DNA from: an uncultured Clostridia bacterium
GTDB lineage: Bacteria; Bacillota; Clostridia; Lachnospirales; Lachnospiraceae
Reading direction: 5' to 3'
DNA length: 64,000 nucleotides
NCBI GenBank assembly: GCA_947385955.1
Contig: CANDNA010000010.1
Coordinates: 28,210-92,209 of the forward strand
Positions 8,112 to 16,869 of the stretch are shown here, in pieces. Positions within the stretch are counted from its first letter, which is position 1; the number at the start of each line of letters is the position of its first letter. Below the pieces are notes generated by a model. It was given only the letters and a program-made list of their open reading frames with translations. It searched no databases and was not told the origin of the DNA. The translations under genes were made by a program, and so were the position numbers.

Positions 8112-9203
8112 ATGAATAGACAGCAGATATTAATTGTTGACGATGAAGAGGTAAACAGAGAGATACTGAACGAGATGTTCAGAGATGCCAGGGAAGAATA
8201 TGTGCTGCTTGAGGCGGCCAACGGGCAGGATGCGATTTTACAGATGGAAAGCCATAACAATATCGTACTGGTTTTACTGGATGTGGTTATGCCTGTGATG
8301 GATGGTTTCAGCGTATTGGACTATATGCATAAGAACAATCTGCTGCAGTCCATACCGGTGATTCTGATTACCAGTGAGGATGAGCTGGATACAGACGATC
8401 AGGCATATTCCTACGGCGTGGCCGATGTGATACATAAACCTTTTTATCCCCATATCGTAAAAAGAAGAAGCAAAAATATCATTGAGCTGTATCAGAGCAG
8501 ATTCAATATGGAAAGGCGCCTGCAGGAGCAGGAAGCAGAGATCCGGGCACAGGTCAAGGAGATTCGGGAAACCAACGAATTTATGATAGATGCGCTCAGT
8601 TCCGTGGTGGAGTTCAGAAGTGCGGAAACCGGAGAGCATACCAGGCGGATCAAGTACTTTACAAGGATCCTGCTGAAATATATGATGAGATATTTTCCCA
8701 AGTATGGCCTGACCCAATCCAAGATTGATATGATTGCGAGGGCATCGGTTCTGCATGATATTGGCAAAATCGGGATTCCCGATGCGATATTGCTGAAACC
8801 GGGCAAGCTGACAGAAGAAGAGTTTGATGTGATTAAAACGCATACTACCATTGGCTGCAGTATACTGGAGAGATCTTATAAAAATCAGGCCAGTGAATTT
8901 TACCGTTACTGTTACGAGATCTGCCGTTATCATCACGAGAGATGGGACGGGAACGGATATCCGGATCATCTGGAAGGAGATGCAATTCCGATCAGTGCAC
9001 AGATTGTTGCCGTTGCGGATGTTTATGATGCACTGGTAAGTCCGAGAGTGTACAAGAAGCCCTTTGTAAATGATACTGCATATGATATGATTTTAAACGG
9101 TGAGTGCGGACAGTTTTCGCCGGATGTACTTGAGTGCTTTGAACTTGCCAAAGAAGATTTTTTTAATATTGTGGAAGTTATCAAAATGTTTGAGTTCAAA
9201 TAA
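8112..9203 (+). CDS. Response regulator with HD-GYP output domain (intact active site)
   Basis: An N-terminal receiver (ILIVDDEE; phospho-acceptor D57 in LLDVVMPVMDG) is joined by a helical linker to an HD-GYP domain, the family that hydrolyses cyclic-di-GMP or related dinucleotides. All signature positions are present: HDIGKIGIP (H215, D216), a THTTIG histidine, RYHHERWDGNGYPD (GYP at 282-284) and DVYDAL. The start at 8112, behind GGGAGAAG, is preferred over the in-frame ATG at 8076 because of the promoter position; this gives 363 residues. It is the first gene of the cluster and probably takes phosphate from the adjacent soluble kinase or from CheA. Activity and substrate are inferred from the family. 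Confidence 0.9.
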   Translation: MNRQQILIVDDEEVNREILNEMFRDAREEYVLLEAANGQDAILQMESHNNIVLVLLDVVMPVMDGFSVLDYMHKNNLLQSIPVILITSEDELDTDDQAYSYGVADVIHKPFYPHIVKRRSKNIIELYQSRFNMERRLQEQEAEIRAQVKEIRETNEFMIDALSSVVEFRSAETGEHTRRIKYFTRILLKYMMRYFPKYGLTQSKIDMIARASVLHDIGKIGIPDAILLKPGKLTEEEFDVIKTHTTIGCSILERSYKNQASEFYRYCYEICRYHHERWDGNGYPDHLEGDAIPISAQIVAVADVYDALVSPRVYKKPFVNDTAYDMILNGECGQFSPDVLECFELAKEDFFNIVEVIKMFEFK

Positions 9204-9282
9204 TCCCTTTGAAACAGATAACAGGCAGTGAAAAGTTCTTTATTTTTACTGCCCTTTTTTCTATGTTATGGGAGGAATGGTT

Positions 9283-10716
9283 ATGAATCAAGGGGAAGAT
9301 TCCATATTCCCGATAGAAGAAGCGCTGGAAATGATGTTTGTGTTCGGCGCATCGGGGGAGATTTCCTATGCAAATGCTGCCGCGAAAAAAAAGCTGGAAT
9401 ATGGAGAGGCATTGTGCGGCAAGTATATTTATGATGTATTTCCCAATACATTTCAGACGTCTGAAGGTGGATTCCGGACAGAATACCCTTTTGGACATAC
9501 ACCCCAGAATCTGGTGGCATACCGCAGTAATCTGACCTGTTTCCCGGTAGAGGCCCGCATTATGACTGTGGGGGAAAAACAGGATCAGTACATATGTATG
9601 GCCAATGACATTCTGGAAAAGGAGTTTCTCAGCCGGGAGGTAGAGCAGGTCAGGGAGGAGGCCAGGCAGGCGCTGAAGGTGAAATCAGAGTTTGTGGCCA
9701 ATGTGACCCATGAACTGCGGACACCGGTAAACGGAATACTGGGCAATGTCCGGGAACTGATGGATGATGTGAAAGAGGAACATACATTGAAGGCGCTGCG
9801 GCTGATTGAACGCTGCTGCGGCGATATGAATAAGATTATCAATAATATTCTGGATTTTTCCAAGCTGGAGGCCGGGAAATTCACACTGGAACCCCGCAGA
9901 TTCCATTTCAGGAATATGCTGGATTATGTGAAATCCCATCATTTGAATAAAATCACGGAAAAAGGCCTGGGCTTTTTTATGACGGTATCTCCCCAGGTGC
10001 CGGAATATATCATCGGAGATGAGCTGCGCATCGTACAGATACTGAACAATCTGCTGTCCAATGCGCTGAAATTTACTTCCGTAGGCAAGATTACCGTGGA
10101 AGTGATCAGAACCGCGCGGGTCAATGACCGGATGGAACTGTTTTTTATTGTCAAGGATACGGGGATCGGCGTGGAGAAGGCAGACCGTGATAAGCTGTTC
10201 CGGAGTTTTTCCCAGGTGGATGCTTCTATCTCCAGAAAATACGGAGGAACGGGCCTGGGGCTGAATATCTGCAAACAGCTTGTGGAGCTGATGGGCGGGA
10301 CCATTGAAGTGGAAAGTGAGAAAAACCGGGGAAGTACATTTTCCTTTTCTATCTGGGCCGGGGTATGCGAAGAAGATGAAACTACCATGTCCCAGATCAA
10401 TGATACAAAGGCTTCTCTGTTACAGTATCCTTCTGCTGGAAGCAGCAAAGAAGAGGAAGAAGTAAAAACCTACGGCACGCCGGAAAATCTCAAAACCCTG
10501 AGGCGGAATCTTTCCAAGCTGATTCTCTGTGTGGAAATGGAAAACTGGGAAAAGGCAGAGATGTTTATGGAGACTGTCCGGCAGTTGATGGAAGGGGCGC
10601 CGCGGGAAGTGAGCCGCAAGGCACTCAGGCTCAAAATGGCAATACAGAAAGAAAATTATGATAAAACAGCGGCAGAGTTCCGGGAGCTGGAAGCGCTGCT
10701 GGAGGCACAGCCATAA
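9283..10716 (+). CDS. Soluble PAS-type sensor histidine kinase
   Basis: The start at 9283 follows GGGAGGA by seven bases; upstream in-frame ATGs lie on or beside that site. The protein (477 residues) has no membrane segment. It begins with a PAS-like region (about 10-110), then a HisKA domain with THELRTPVNG (H143), then a HATPase domain with NNLLSNALKF, DTGIGV and GGTGLGLNI. About 100 residues follow: an acidic Ser/Glu stretch and a helical segment. This tail resembles a Hpt bundle in composition, but I see no Hpt histidine motif and no receiver. Because it sits between two receiver/HD-GYP genes, it is the likely phosphodonor for one or both. The signal would be cytoplasmic. Confidence 0.85.
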   Translation: MNQGEDSIFPIEEALEMMFVFGASGEISYANAAAKKKLEYGEALCGKYIYDVFPNTFQTSEGGFRTEYPFGHTPQNLVAYRSNLTCFPVEARIMTVGEKQDQYICMANDILEKEFLSREVEQVREEARQALKVKSEFVANVTHELRTPVNGILGNVRELMDDVKEEHTLKALRLIERCCGDMNKIINNILDFSKLEAGKFTLEPRRFHFRNMLDYVKSHHLNKITEKGLGFFMTVSPQVPEYIIGDELRIVQILNNLLSNALKFTSVGKITVEVIRTARVNDRMELFFIVKDTGIGVEKADRDKLFRSFSQVDASISRKYGGTGLGLNICKQLVELMGGTIEVESEKNRGSTFSFSIWAGVCEEDETTMSQINDTKASLLQYPSAGSSKEEEEVKTYGTPENLKTLRRNLSKLILCVEMENWEKAEMFMETVRQLMEGAPREVSRKALRLKMAIQKENYDKTAAEFRELEALLEAQP

Positions 10717-10740
10717 AGAACAGAAAAAGAAGGTGTGGAT

Positions 10741-11802
10741 ATGTTTAAGCGGGACAGGAGACTGGGGCAGGAAAAGATACTGATTGTGGATGATGTGGAG
10801 ACAAACCGGCTGGTACTGGAGGAGATTATACAGAGTATGGGTTGTGTACCTGTTCTGGCGGAAAGCGGGGAACAGGCGCTTGAGATGGTGGCATTGGAGC
10901 ATCCGCAGCTTGTTCTGAGCGACATTTCCATGCCGGGTATGGACGGTTATACACTGTGCAGGACTTTGAAAGGAAAAGAAGAAACAAAAGAGATTCCCGT
11001 TATCTTTATTTCGGCATATGATGATCCGATGGATATTGTAGAGGGCCTTTCCCTGGGCGGTGAGGATTATATTACCAAACCCTTTATTCCGGAAGTGGTG
11101 CAGGCGAGGGTGGGTGTGCATCTGAATCTGCATGTGGCGAAGCGGGATCTGATGGAGATGAACAGGCGGCTTCAGATTTCTGTCAGTGAGCAGCTGCATC
11201 AGATGGAACAGGAAAAAAAGAGCATCCTGTATGCCCTGGCAGGGATTGCGGCAAATAACTCTGCCTATGAAAAAGAACATATGGAACGACTGGGGAAAAA
11301 CTGCAGGATTCTGGCGCAGGGGATGCAGCTTTCCCCTCTGTTTGAAAATAAGATTTCGGACACTTATGTGGATACGATAGAATTGGCGGCGCCGCTTTGC
11401 GACATCGGTAATATAGGGGTGCCGATGGAAATTTTGCGGAAGCGGACGGATTTGACACCGGAAGAGCGGGAGGAGATTATGGCGCATGCGGAGATCGGCG
11501 CCAGGCTTCTGCGGGATCTGCATGTCAGCAATGATTACAATGATTTTATCAGTACATCTATTGAGATCGCAAATTATCATCATGAAAATTATGACGGAAG
11601 CGGATATCCGGAGGGGCTGGCAGGAGAGCAGATTCCGCTGTCGGCACAGATTGTATCCATTGCGGCAGCATACAGCAGTTTAACCGGTGAAGGCGGCCTT
11701 GGCAAAGAGGAGGCTCTGGAGGCCATGAGCAGGGAGGCGGGCAGTAAGTTCAATCCGGATATTTTTTCGATCTGCCGTAAGATACTGCGCCAGTTATGCT
11801 GA
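10741..11802 (+). CDS. Response regulator with degenerate HD-GYP domain
   Basis: Receiver (ILIVDDVETNR, D61 in LSDISMPGMDG) plus a C-terminal HD-GYP fold, 353 residues. The start ATG at 10741 is seven bases after AGAAGG; the GTG at 10735 is too close. The domain keeps HAEIGARLL, YHHENYDGSGYP (GYP 288-290) and LSAQIV. However, the metal-binding HD is CDIG (C220-D221) instead of HDIG, the following Lys is Asn, and the DVYDAL element is replaced by AAYSSL. Loss of the HD histidine usually abolishes hydrolysis, so it may bind nucleotide or protein without cleaving. It lies between the soluble kinase and cheR, beside the intact paralogue. Confidence 0.88.
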   Translation: MFKRDRRLGQEKILIVDDVETNRLVLEEIIQSMGCVPVLAESGEQALEMVALEHPQLVLSDISMPGMDGYTLCRTLKGKEETKEIPVIFISAYDDPMDIVEGLSLGGEDYITKPFIPEVVQARVGVHLNLHVAKRDLMEMNRRLQISVSEQLHQMEQEKKSILYALAGIAANNSAYEKEHMERLGKNCRILAQGMQLSPLFENKISDTYVDTIELAAPLCDIGNIGVPMEILRKRTDLTPEEREEIMAHAEIGARLLRDLHVSNDYNDFISTSIEIANYHHENYDGSGYPEGLAGEQIPLSAQIVSIAAAYSSLTGEGGLGKEEALEAMSREAGSKFNPDIFSICRKILRQLC

Positions 11803-11825
11803 GGTTTTGAGGGGAGGAGTATTGG

Positions 11826-12644
11826 TTGATTTCAGAGGAGGAATTTTTACGGATTGCAGCCCATATGAAGCAGCGCTATGGCATTGACATGCATCAGAAA
11901 AAGGTGATTATCAATGGCAGGCTGGAAAACCGTATTAAGGCAGAAGGATTCCAGAGTTTTGATGCTTTTATGAATGCGGTGGAGCAGGACAAATCCGGCA
12001 GGCTGGAGAAAATGCTGGTCAATGTACTGACCACCAATCATACATATTTCATGCGGGAATTTGAACATTTTGAATATTTCAAAAATGTGGTGCTGCCCTG
12101 GCTGAAACATAGAGAAAGTGCAAAAAAAGACCTGAGGGTCTGGTGCGGCGCCGCCTCTTCCGGAGAGGAGCCATATATGATTGCTATGGTAATGGCTGAT
12201 TTTTTCGGATTGGAGAGGAACCAGTGGGACAAAAAACTGCTGGCTACGGATTTATCCACAAAGGTGCTGCAGCAGGCGATGGCAGGGATTTACAATGAAG
12301 AACAGTTGAAAAATCTTCCGGAGCAGTGGAAAAGGCATTTTTTCAGGGCTTTGGGTACGGGACAGTATCAGGTGACGGAGGAATTGAAAAGAGAAGTGAT
12401 ATTCCGCCAGTTTAATCTGATGAATCCCTTTCCGTTTAAAAAGAAAATGCATACTGTTTTTTTACGTAATGTTATGATATATTTTGATGAGAATACAAAG
12501 CGGGAGTTGGTGCAGAAAGTATACGATGTACTGGAGCCAGGCGGGTATTTTTTCATAGGGACGACCGAGACACTGGACCGGAGCAGTACGCCGTTCCAGA
12601 TCATTCAGCCGTCCATATTCAGAAAAAGGGAAGGGAATGGGTAA
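11826..12644 (+). CDS. cheR: Chemotaxis protein methyltransferase CheR
   Basis: CheR methylates glutamates on methyl-accepting receptors with S-adenosylmethionine. The 272-residue length is normal. An N-terminal helical domain (YGIDMHQKKVIINGRL) leads to the methyltransferase fold with the SAM motif WCGAASSGEEPY (near 106-117), LLATDLS, and the conserved FLRNVMIYFD near the end. The start appears to be TTG at 11826, eight bases after GGAGG in GGGGAGGAG. It lies four bases before cheB, an adaptation pair. The only obvious substrate in the window is the receptor at 16870, whose tail lacks the NWETF-type CheR tether, so methylation would rely on direct docking. Confidence 0.95.
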   Translation: MISEEEFLRIAAHMKQRYGIDMHQKKVIINGRLENRIKAEGFQSFDAFMNAVEQDKSGRLEKMLVNVLTTNHTYFMREFEHFEYFKNVVLPWLKHRESAKKDLRVWCGAASSGEEPYMIAMVMADFFGLERNQWDKKLLATDLSTKVLQQAMAGIYNEEQLKNLPEQWKRHFFRALGTGQYQVTEELKREVIFRQFNLMNPFPFKKKMHTVFLRNVMIYFDENTKRELVQKVYDVLEPGGYFFIGTTETLDRSSTPFQIIQPSIFRKREGNG

Positions 12645-12647
12645 TGT

Positions 12648-13682
12648 ATGCAGCCAATTAAAGTATTAATTGTAGAAGATTCCATTGTATTCCGGGAACT
12701 GCTGGTGCAGAATCTGAGCAGGGACCCGGCGATCCAGGTGGTTGGGACTGCCAGAGATCCCTTTGAGGCCAGAGATGCCATACTGGCAAAGAAACCGGAT
12801 GTTATGACATTGGATGTGGAGCTGCCGAGGATGAGCGGGATCGAGTTTTTGCGGAAACTGATGCCCCAGTACCCGCTTCCGGTGGTGGTGATCAGCTCAT
12901 TGAGCGATAAGGTGTTCGATGCCCTGAACGCGGGGGCCGTGGACTTTGTAGCCAAGCCGGCGGTATCCAGCAGGGCACAGCTGGAGGATTTTATCCGCAA
13001 TGAACTGCTGGTAAAGATTAAGATTGCCTCCACAGCCAGGATCAGCAATATCAAACGAAAGGTAATGGAGCAGGAGCAGCACGGGCAGCGCCTCTCTACA
13101 AAGCGGAGCAATCTGATTGTGGCAATCGGTGCTTCCACAGGGGGTACGGAAGCGATTTTTGCGGTTGCCAAAGAGTATGGAACGGATATTCCGGGAATCG
13201 TGGTGGTGCAGCATATGCCGCCCGGTTTTACTTCCATGTATGCCAAAAGACTGAATGATCAGTGCCGGATACAGGTCAAAGAGGCGCAGACAGGGGACCG
13301 GGTGCTGCCGGGCCATATGCTGATTGCACCGGGCGGTGACCAGCACATGCGGCTCGTAAAGGTAAACGGCGGCTATCAGGTGGAGTGCAAACGGGGGCCC
13401 AGAGTCAACGGGCACTGTCCGTCTGTGGATGTGCTGTTTGAATCGGTGGCTAAAAATGCCGGTTCCGACGCGGTGGGAATCATTCTCACCGGCATGGGCG
13501 GGGACGGAGCCAAAGGGCTGCTGGCGATGAGAAAAGCGGGCGCCAGGACCATTGGCCAGGACGAATCCACCTGTGTGGTATATGGTATGCCAAAGGTGGC
13601 CTATGATCTGGGAGCCGTGGAGTATCAGGAGAAATTGACACAGATCGCAGGAAGAACCTATGCGTTGTTGAATAAAATGTAA
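12648..13682 (+). CDS. cheB: Chemotaxis response regulator protein-glutamate methylesterase CheB
   Basis: CheB removes methyl groups from, and deamidates, chemoreceptors when phosphorylated by CheA. The protein (344 residues) has a receiver with D56 in LDVELPRMSG and a methylesterase domain with the full catalytic triad: S163 in GASTGGTEA, H189 in QHMPPGF and D286 in GMGGDGA. The linker around 125-150 is basic. The start ATG is four bases after cheR stops, without a strong separate ribosome-binding site, so it is probably translationally coupled. With CheR it completes the adaptation module of this cluster. Confidence 0.96.
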   Translation: MQPIKVLIVEDSIVFRELLVQNLSRDPAIQVVGTARDPFEARDAILAKKPDVMTLDVELPRMSGIEFLRKLMPQYPLPVVVISSLSDKVFDALNAGAVDFVAKPAVSSRAQLEDFIRNELLVKIKIASTARISNIKRKVMEQEQHGQRLSTKRSNLIVAIGASTGGTEAIFAVAKEYGTDIPGIVVVQHMPPGFTSMYAKRLNDQCRIQVKEAQTGDRVLPGHMLIAPGGDQHMRLVKVNGGYQVECKRGPRVNGHCPSVDVLFESVAKNAGSDAVGIILTGMGGDGAKGLLAMRKAGARTIGQDESTCVVYGMPKVAYDLGAVEYQEKLTQIAGRTYALLNKM

Positions 13683-13694
13683 AGGAGAGAGGAC

Positions 13695-14087
13695 ATGAAG
13701 ATTTTATTGGCGGAAGATGATTTTGCGACAAGGAAGTTTATGGTGAATTTCCTGTCAAAGTATGGCGAATGTGATGCAACTGTGGACGGTATGGAAGCGG
13801 TTGACGCATTTATGATGGCTTTGGAGGATGAGGAACCGTATGATCTGGTATGTCTTGATATTATGATGCCGGTTATGGACGGGTATCAGGCGCTTATGGG
13901 GATCCGCAACCTGGAAAAGGACCGGAATATTCCTGAGGATCAGGCGGTTAAAGTCATTATGACAACGGCGCTGAATGAGGAGAGAAATGTGAAAATGGCG
14001 TTTGAACTGGGCTGCACGATCTATTCCGGTAAGCCGATTGATCAGGGGCGGTTTGAGCAGGCGCTGAAAAAGCTGGGCCTGATCTGA
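13695..14087 (+). CDS. cheY: Single-domain response regulator (CheY-like)
   Basis: A stand-alone receiver of 130 residues with the acidic pocket (AEDD), phospho-acceptor D55 in CLDIMMPVMDG, the conserved Thr region (IMTTAL) and the switch Lys (SGKPID). AAAGGAGAGA precedes the ATG. Its place directly before cheA is as expected of CheY. No flagellar switch genes (FliM, FliN, FliY) are in this window, so its output partner is not obvious; the MotA/MotB-like pair 8 kb downstream or one of the HD-GYP proteins are candidates by context only. CheY or a phosphate-sink receiver cannot be told apart from sequence. Confidence 0.88.
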   Translation: MKILLAEDDFATRKFMVNFLSKYGECDATVDGMEAVDAFMMALEDEEPYDLVCLDIMMPVMDGYQALMGIRNLEKDRNIPEDQAVKVIMTTALNEERNVKMAFELGCTIYSGKPIDQGRFEQALKKLGLI

Positions 14088-14129
14088 GACAAAAGAATAT
14101 AGATTGGAATATGCAGGAAAGGAGAATGT

Positions 14130-16292
14130 ATGGCTGAGGAATTTAGTACGGAAGGCATGCTTGACATGTATCTGTTTGAAAATGAACAGCTTCTGGAGCA
14201 GCTCCAGGAGATGGTTCTGGAACAGAAAGATGCGGAATGCTTTGACGAGGACAGCATCAATGAAATATTCAGAACCATGCATACCATCAAAGGCTCATCC
14301 GGTATCATGATGTTCGACAACATAACGGCGATATCGCATAAGCTGGAGGATGTATTCTATTATTTGAGGGAATCTCATCCGGAGCATGTGCCCCATGTGG
14401 ATCTGGTGGCGCATGTACTGAGGGTGGAGGATTTTATTTCCAATGAGATGGAAAAGATACGTGGAGGCGATTCGCCGGACGGAGAACCGGGGGAGATTAT
14501 AGCGGATCTGGACCGTTTTCTGGAGCAGCTTAAGAGCGGCGGGAAAGAAAAGGGTGTGGAGCCGCCGCCGGAGAATGTCTATGTAGCACCGAAACAGTTC
14601 TATATAGCACCGGTTGCCACCAGTGCCAGCCGTTTTTACAAAATATATATTCACTTTTTCCCGGAAACGGAAATGGCAAACGTGCATGCGTACAAAGCGG
14701 TATATGCTTTGAAGGAAGTGGCGGAAGACCTGCTGTATTCTCCGGAGGATATTATTTCGGATGCGGAAAGCGCAGCCATCATTCTGAAAGATGGTTTCCG
14801 GATTTTGCTGCAGGCTCAGTGCAGTGAAGAAGAAGTGCGCAAAATTATCGGTGTGGGTTATGACATCGAAAAGGTGGATATTTTTGAGTGCAAAGCAGAA
14901 GAGTTCCTGCAGGGATTTGATTTCGGGGAAGCCGATGATCCGTTGCAGATTGACCTGGAGTCCAGCGTGGAAGACATCGAAGCGCGGATTGAGGATGTTT
15001 CGGCGGAAGAAAGCGCACAGCCGTCCAAACCCGCGAAACCGGCCATTGCGCCCGGTGACTTTGTCATCAAATCCAGAGAACCGGGCAAGCAGAAAAAGCT
15101 GGCCAAAGATAAGCCCAAAGGGGAGAAGGCATCCTTTATCGGCGTGAATGTAAGCAAGATGGATCAGTTGATGGAACTGATCGGAGAGCTGGTCATCTCA
15201 GAGTCGGTTGTACTGCAGAATCCGGATTTAAAAGTGCCGGGCCTGAACCTTGACAACTTTAACAAAGCGGCAGCACAGCTTTCGAAGATTTCCACAGATT
15301 TACAGAATGTGATTATGTCCATGCGTATGGTGCCGTTAACCAATACGTTCCAGAAGATGAACCGGATCGTATTTGATGTATCCCGGAAGCTGGGTAAGGA
15401 CATTGAATTTGTAATGGTCGGAGAACAGACCGAGGTGGATAAGAACATCATTGAGCACATTTCCGACCCGTTGATGCATCTGGTGAGAAATGCGGTGGAT
15501 CATGGGATCGAAACCAATGAAGAGAGGATAGAAAGCGGCAAGCCTGATAAGGGCAAGGTAACGCTTTCTGCCAGGACGGAAGCCGGCAAGGTCTGGATCA
15601 GCGTGGAGGACAACGGCCAGGGGCTGGATCGAAATAAAATACTGGCAAAAGCCAGAAAGCAGGGACTGCTGGATGAAGGCAAGCCTGACAGCGCTTATTC
15701 CGATAAGGAAGTATACCAGTTTATTACTTATCCGGGCTTTTCCACCAACGAACAGATTACCGAATATTCCGGCCGCGGCGTGGGCATGGACGTAGTGGTG
15801 CAGAACATACAGGCAATCGGCGGTACACTGGATATTGAAAGCACACCGGGCCTGGGCAGTATTATGAGCCTGAAGATTCCGCTGACGCTTGCCATTATCG
15901 ACGGGATTGTGATGGAAACCGGAAATTCCTCCTTTGTCATGGAGACCGGTATGATTAAGGAATTTGTCCGTGTAAAGGAAGAAATGATGATTCACGAGCC
16001 TGACGGAGAGGAATACATCATGATACGGGGCGAATGTTATCCGGTGCTGCGGCTGGGCAGATGGTACGGCCTGACAGAGTATCAGGAGTCAGTGGAGGAC
16101 GGCGTTATGCTGATTCTGGAAGTAGAGGATAAGAAGGTATGCCTGTTGGTGGATAAACTGATCGGGGAACAGGAGATCGTGGTCAAACCGATTCCCTCCT
16201 ATATCAAAAAGGTCAAAGGCCTGTCCGGCTGTACACAGCTTGGTGACGGCAGTATTGCACTGATCTTGGATGCCGGCGGGCTGATCGAATAA
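14130..16292 (+). CDS. cheA: Chemotaxis histidine kinase CheA
   Basis: The central kinase of the array, 720 residues. Domains in order: P1 Hpt (MHTIKGSSG, H51); a linker; a P2-like ferredoxin-type fold (about 170-260) that would dock receivers; an acidic and proline-rich linker; P3 dimerisation (VSKMDQLMELIGELV, about 345-420); P4 ATPase (HLVRNAVDHG with N454, VEDNGQGLD, GRGVGMDVV); and P5, a CheW-like domain (about 590-720). All kinase motifs look intact. AAAGGAG precedes the ATG. Genes for its partners CheY (upstream) and CheW (24 bases downstream) flank it closely, so this is one transcription unit. Confidence 0.97.
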   Translation: MAEEFSTEGMLDMYLFENEQLLEQLQEMVLEQKDAECFDEDSINEIFRTMHTIKGSSGIMMFDNITAISHKLEDVFYYLRESHPEHVPHVDLVAHVLRVEDFISNEMEKIRGGDSPDGEPGEIIADLDRFLEQLKSGGKEKGVEPPPENVYVAPKQFYIAPVATSASRFYKIYIHFFPETEMANVHAYKAVYALKEVAEDLLYSPEDIISDAESAAIILKDGFRILLQAQCSEEEVRKIIGVGYDIEKVDIFECKAEEFLQGFDFGEADDPLQIDLESSVEDIEARIEDVSAEESAQPSKPAKPAIAPGDFVIKSREPGKQKKLAKDKPKGEKASFIGVNVSKMDQLMELIGELVISESVVLQNPDLKVPGLNLDNFNKAAAQLSKISTDLQNVIMSMRMVPLTNTFQKMNRIVFDVSRKLGKDIEFVMVGEQTEVDKNIIEHISDPLMHLVRNAVDHGIETNEERIESGKPDKGKVTLSARTEAGKVWISVEDNGQGLDRNKILAKARKQGLLDEGKPDSAYSDKEVYQFITYPGFSTNEQITEYSGRGVGMDVVVQNIQAIGGTLDIESTPGLGSIMSLKIPLTLAIIDGIVMETGNSSFVMETGMIKEFVRVKEEMMIHEPDGEEYIMIRGECYPVLRLGRWYGLTEYQESVEDGVMLILEVEDKKVCLLVDKLIGEQEIVVKPIPSYIKKVKGLSGCTQLGDGSIALILDAGGLIE

Positions 16293-16316
16293 AATAGCAG
16301 AAAGGAACAGGAACAT

Positions 16317-16856
16317 ATGAGTGAAATGAGCGAATTGAAGAGACAGGAAGAACAGGCCGCTTCAAATGAGCATGATACGCAAAAAGGCAAGTATATGACC
16401 TTTAAATCCGGAAATGAGTATTTCGGGCTGGAGATTCAGTATGTCAATGAGATTATCCAGTTTCAGACGATTACGGCGATACCGGAGACAGAGGATTATA
16501 TCAAGGGTCTGATCAATCTGAGAGGAAAGGTGATCCCGGTAGTGGATGTCCGTCTGCGTTTCAAGCAGGAACCTTTTGAATACAATGACAGGACCTGCAT
16601 TATCGTAATCAATGTGAAATCCATGATGGTAGGGCTGATCGTGGAGAAAATTGCTGAGGTGGTGGAAATCAAAGAAGAAAATATACTGCCTCCGCCCAAT
16701 ATTGGCCGTGCCGATAAATCCCATCACAAATATGTATACGGAATCGGTAAGGTGGGGAATGCGGTGAAGCTTCTGCTGGATCCGGATAAGCTGCTGAATG
16801 ATGAGGACCTGACGGTTATGGAACAGGCCAATGATATGATATTAGAAGAAGAGTAA
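16317..16856 (+). CDS. cheW: Chemotaxis coupling protein CheW
   Basis: CheW bridges receptors and CheA in the signalling array. The protein has 179 residues: about 25 polar N-terminal residues, then the SH3-like CheW fold ([63 protein letters not shown]) and an acidic C-terminal tail. The core motif NLRGKVIPV is canonical. It lies between cheA and the receptor gene, 13 bases before the latter. Only one CheW is present in the window. Confidence 0.96.
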   Translation: MSEMSELKRQEEQAASNEHDTQKGKYMTFKSGNEYFGLEIQYVNEIIQFQTITAIPETEDYIKGLINLRGKVIPVVDVRLRFKQEPFEYNDRTCIIVINVKSMMVGLIVEKIAEVVEIKEENILPPPNIGRADKSHHKYVYGIGKVGNAVKLLLDPDKLLNDEDLTVMEQANDMILEEE

Positions 16857-16869
16857 GGGGGAGAAACAC

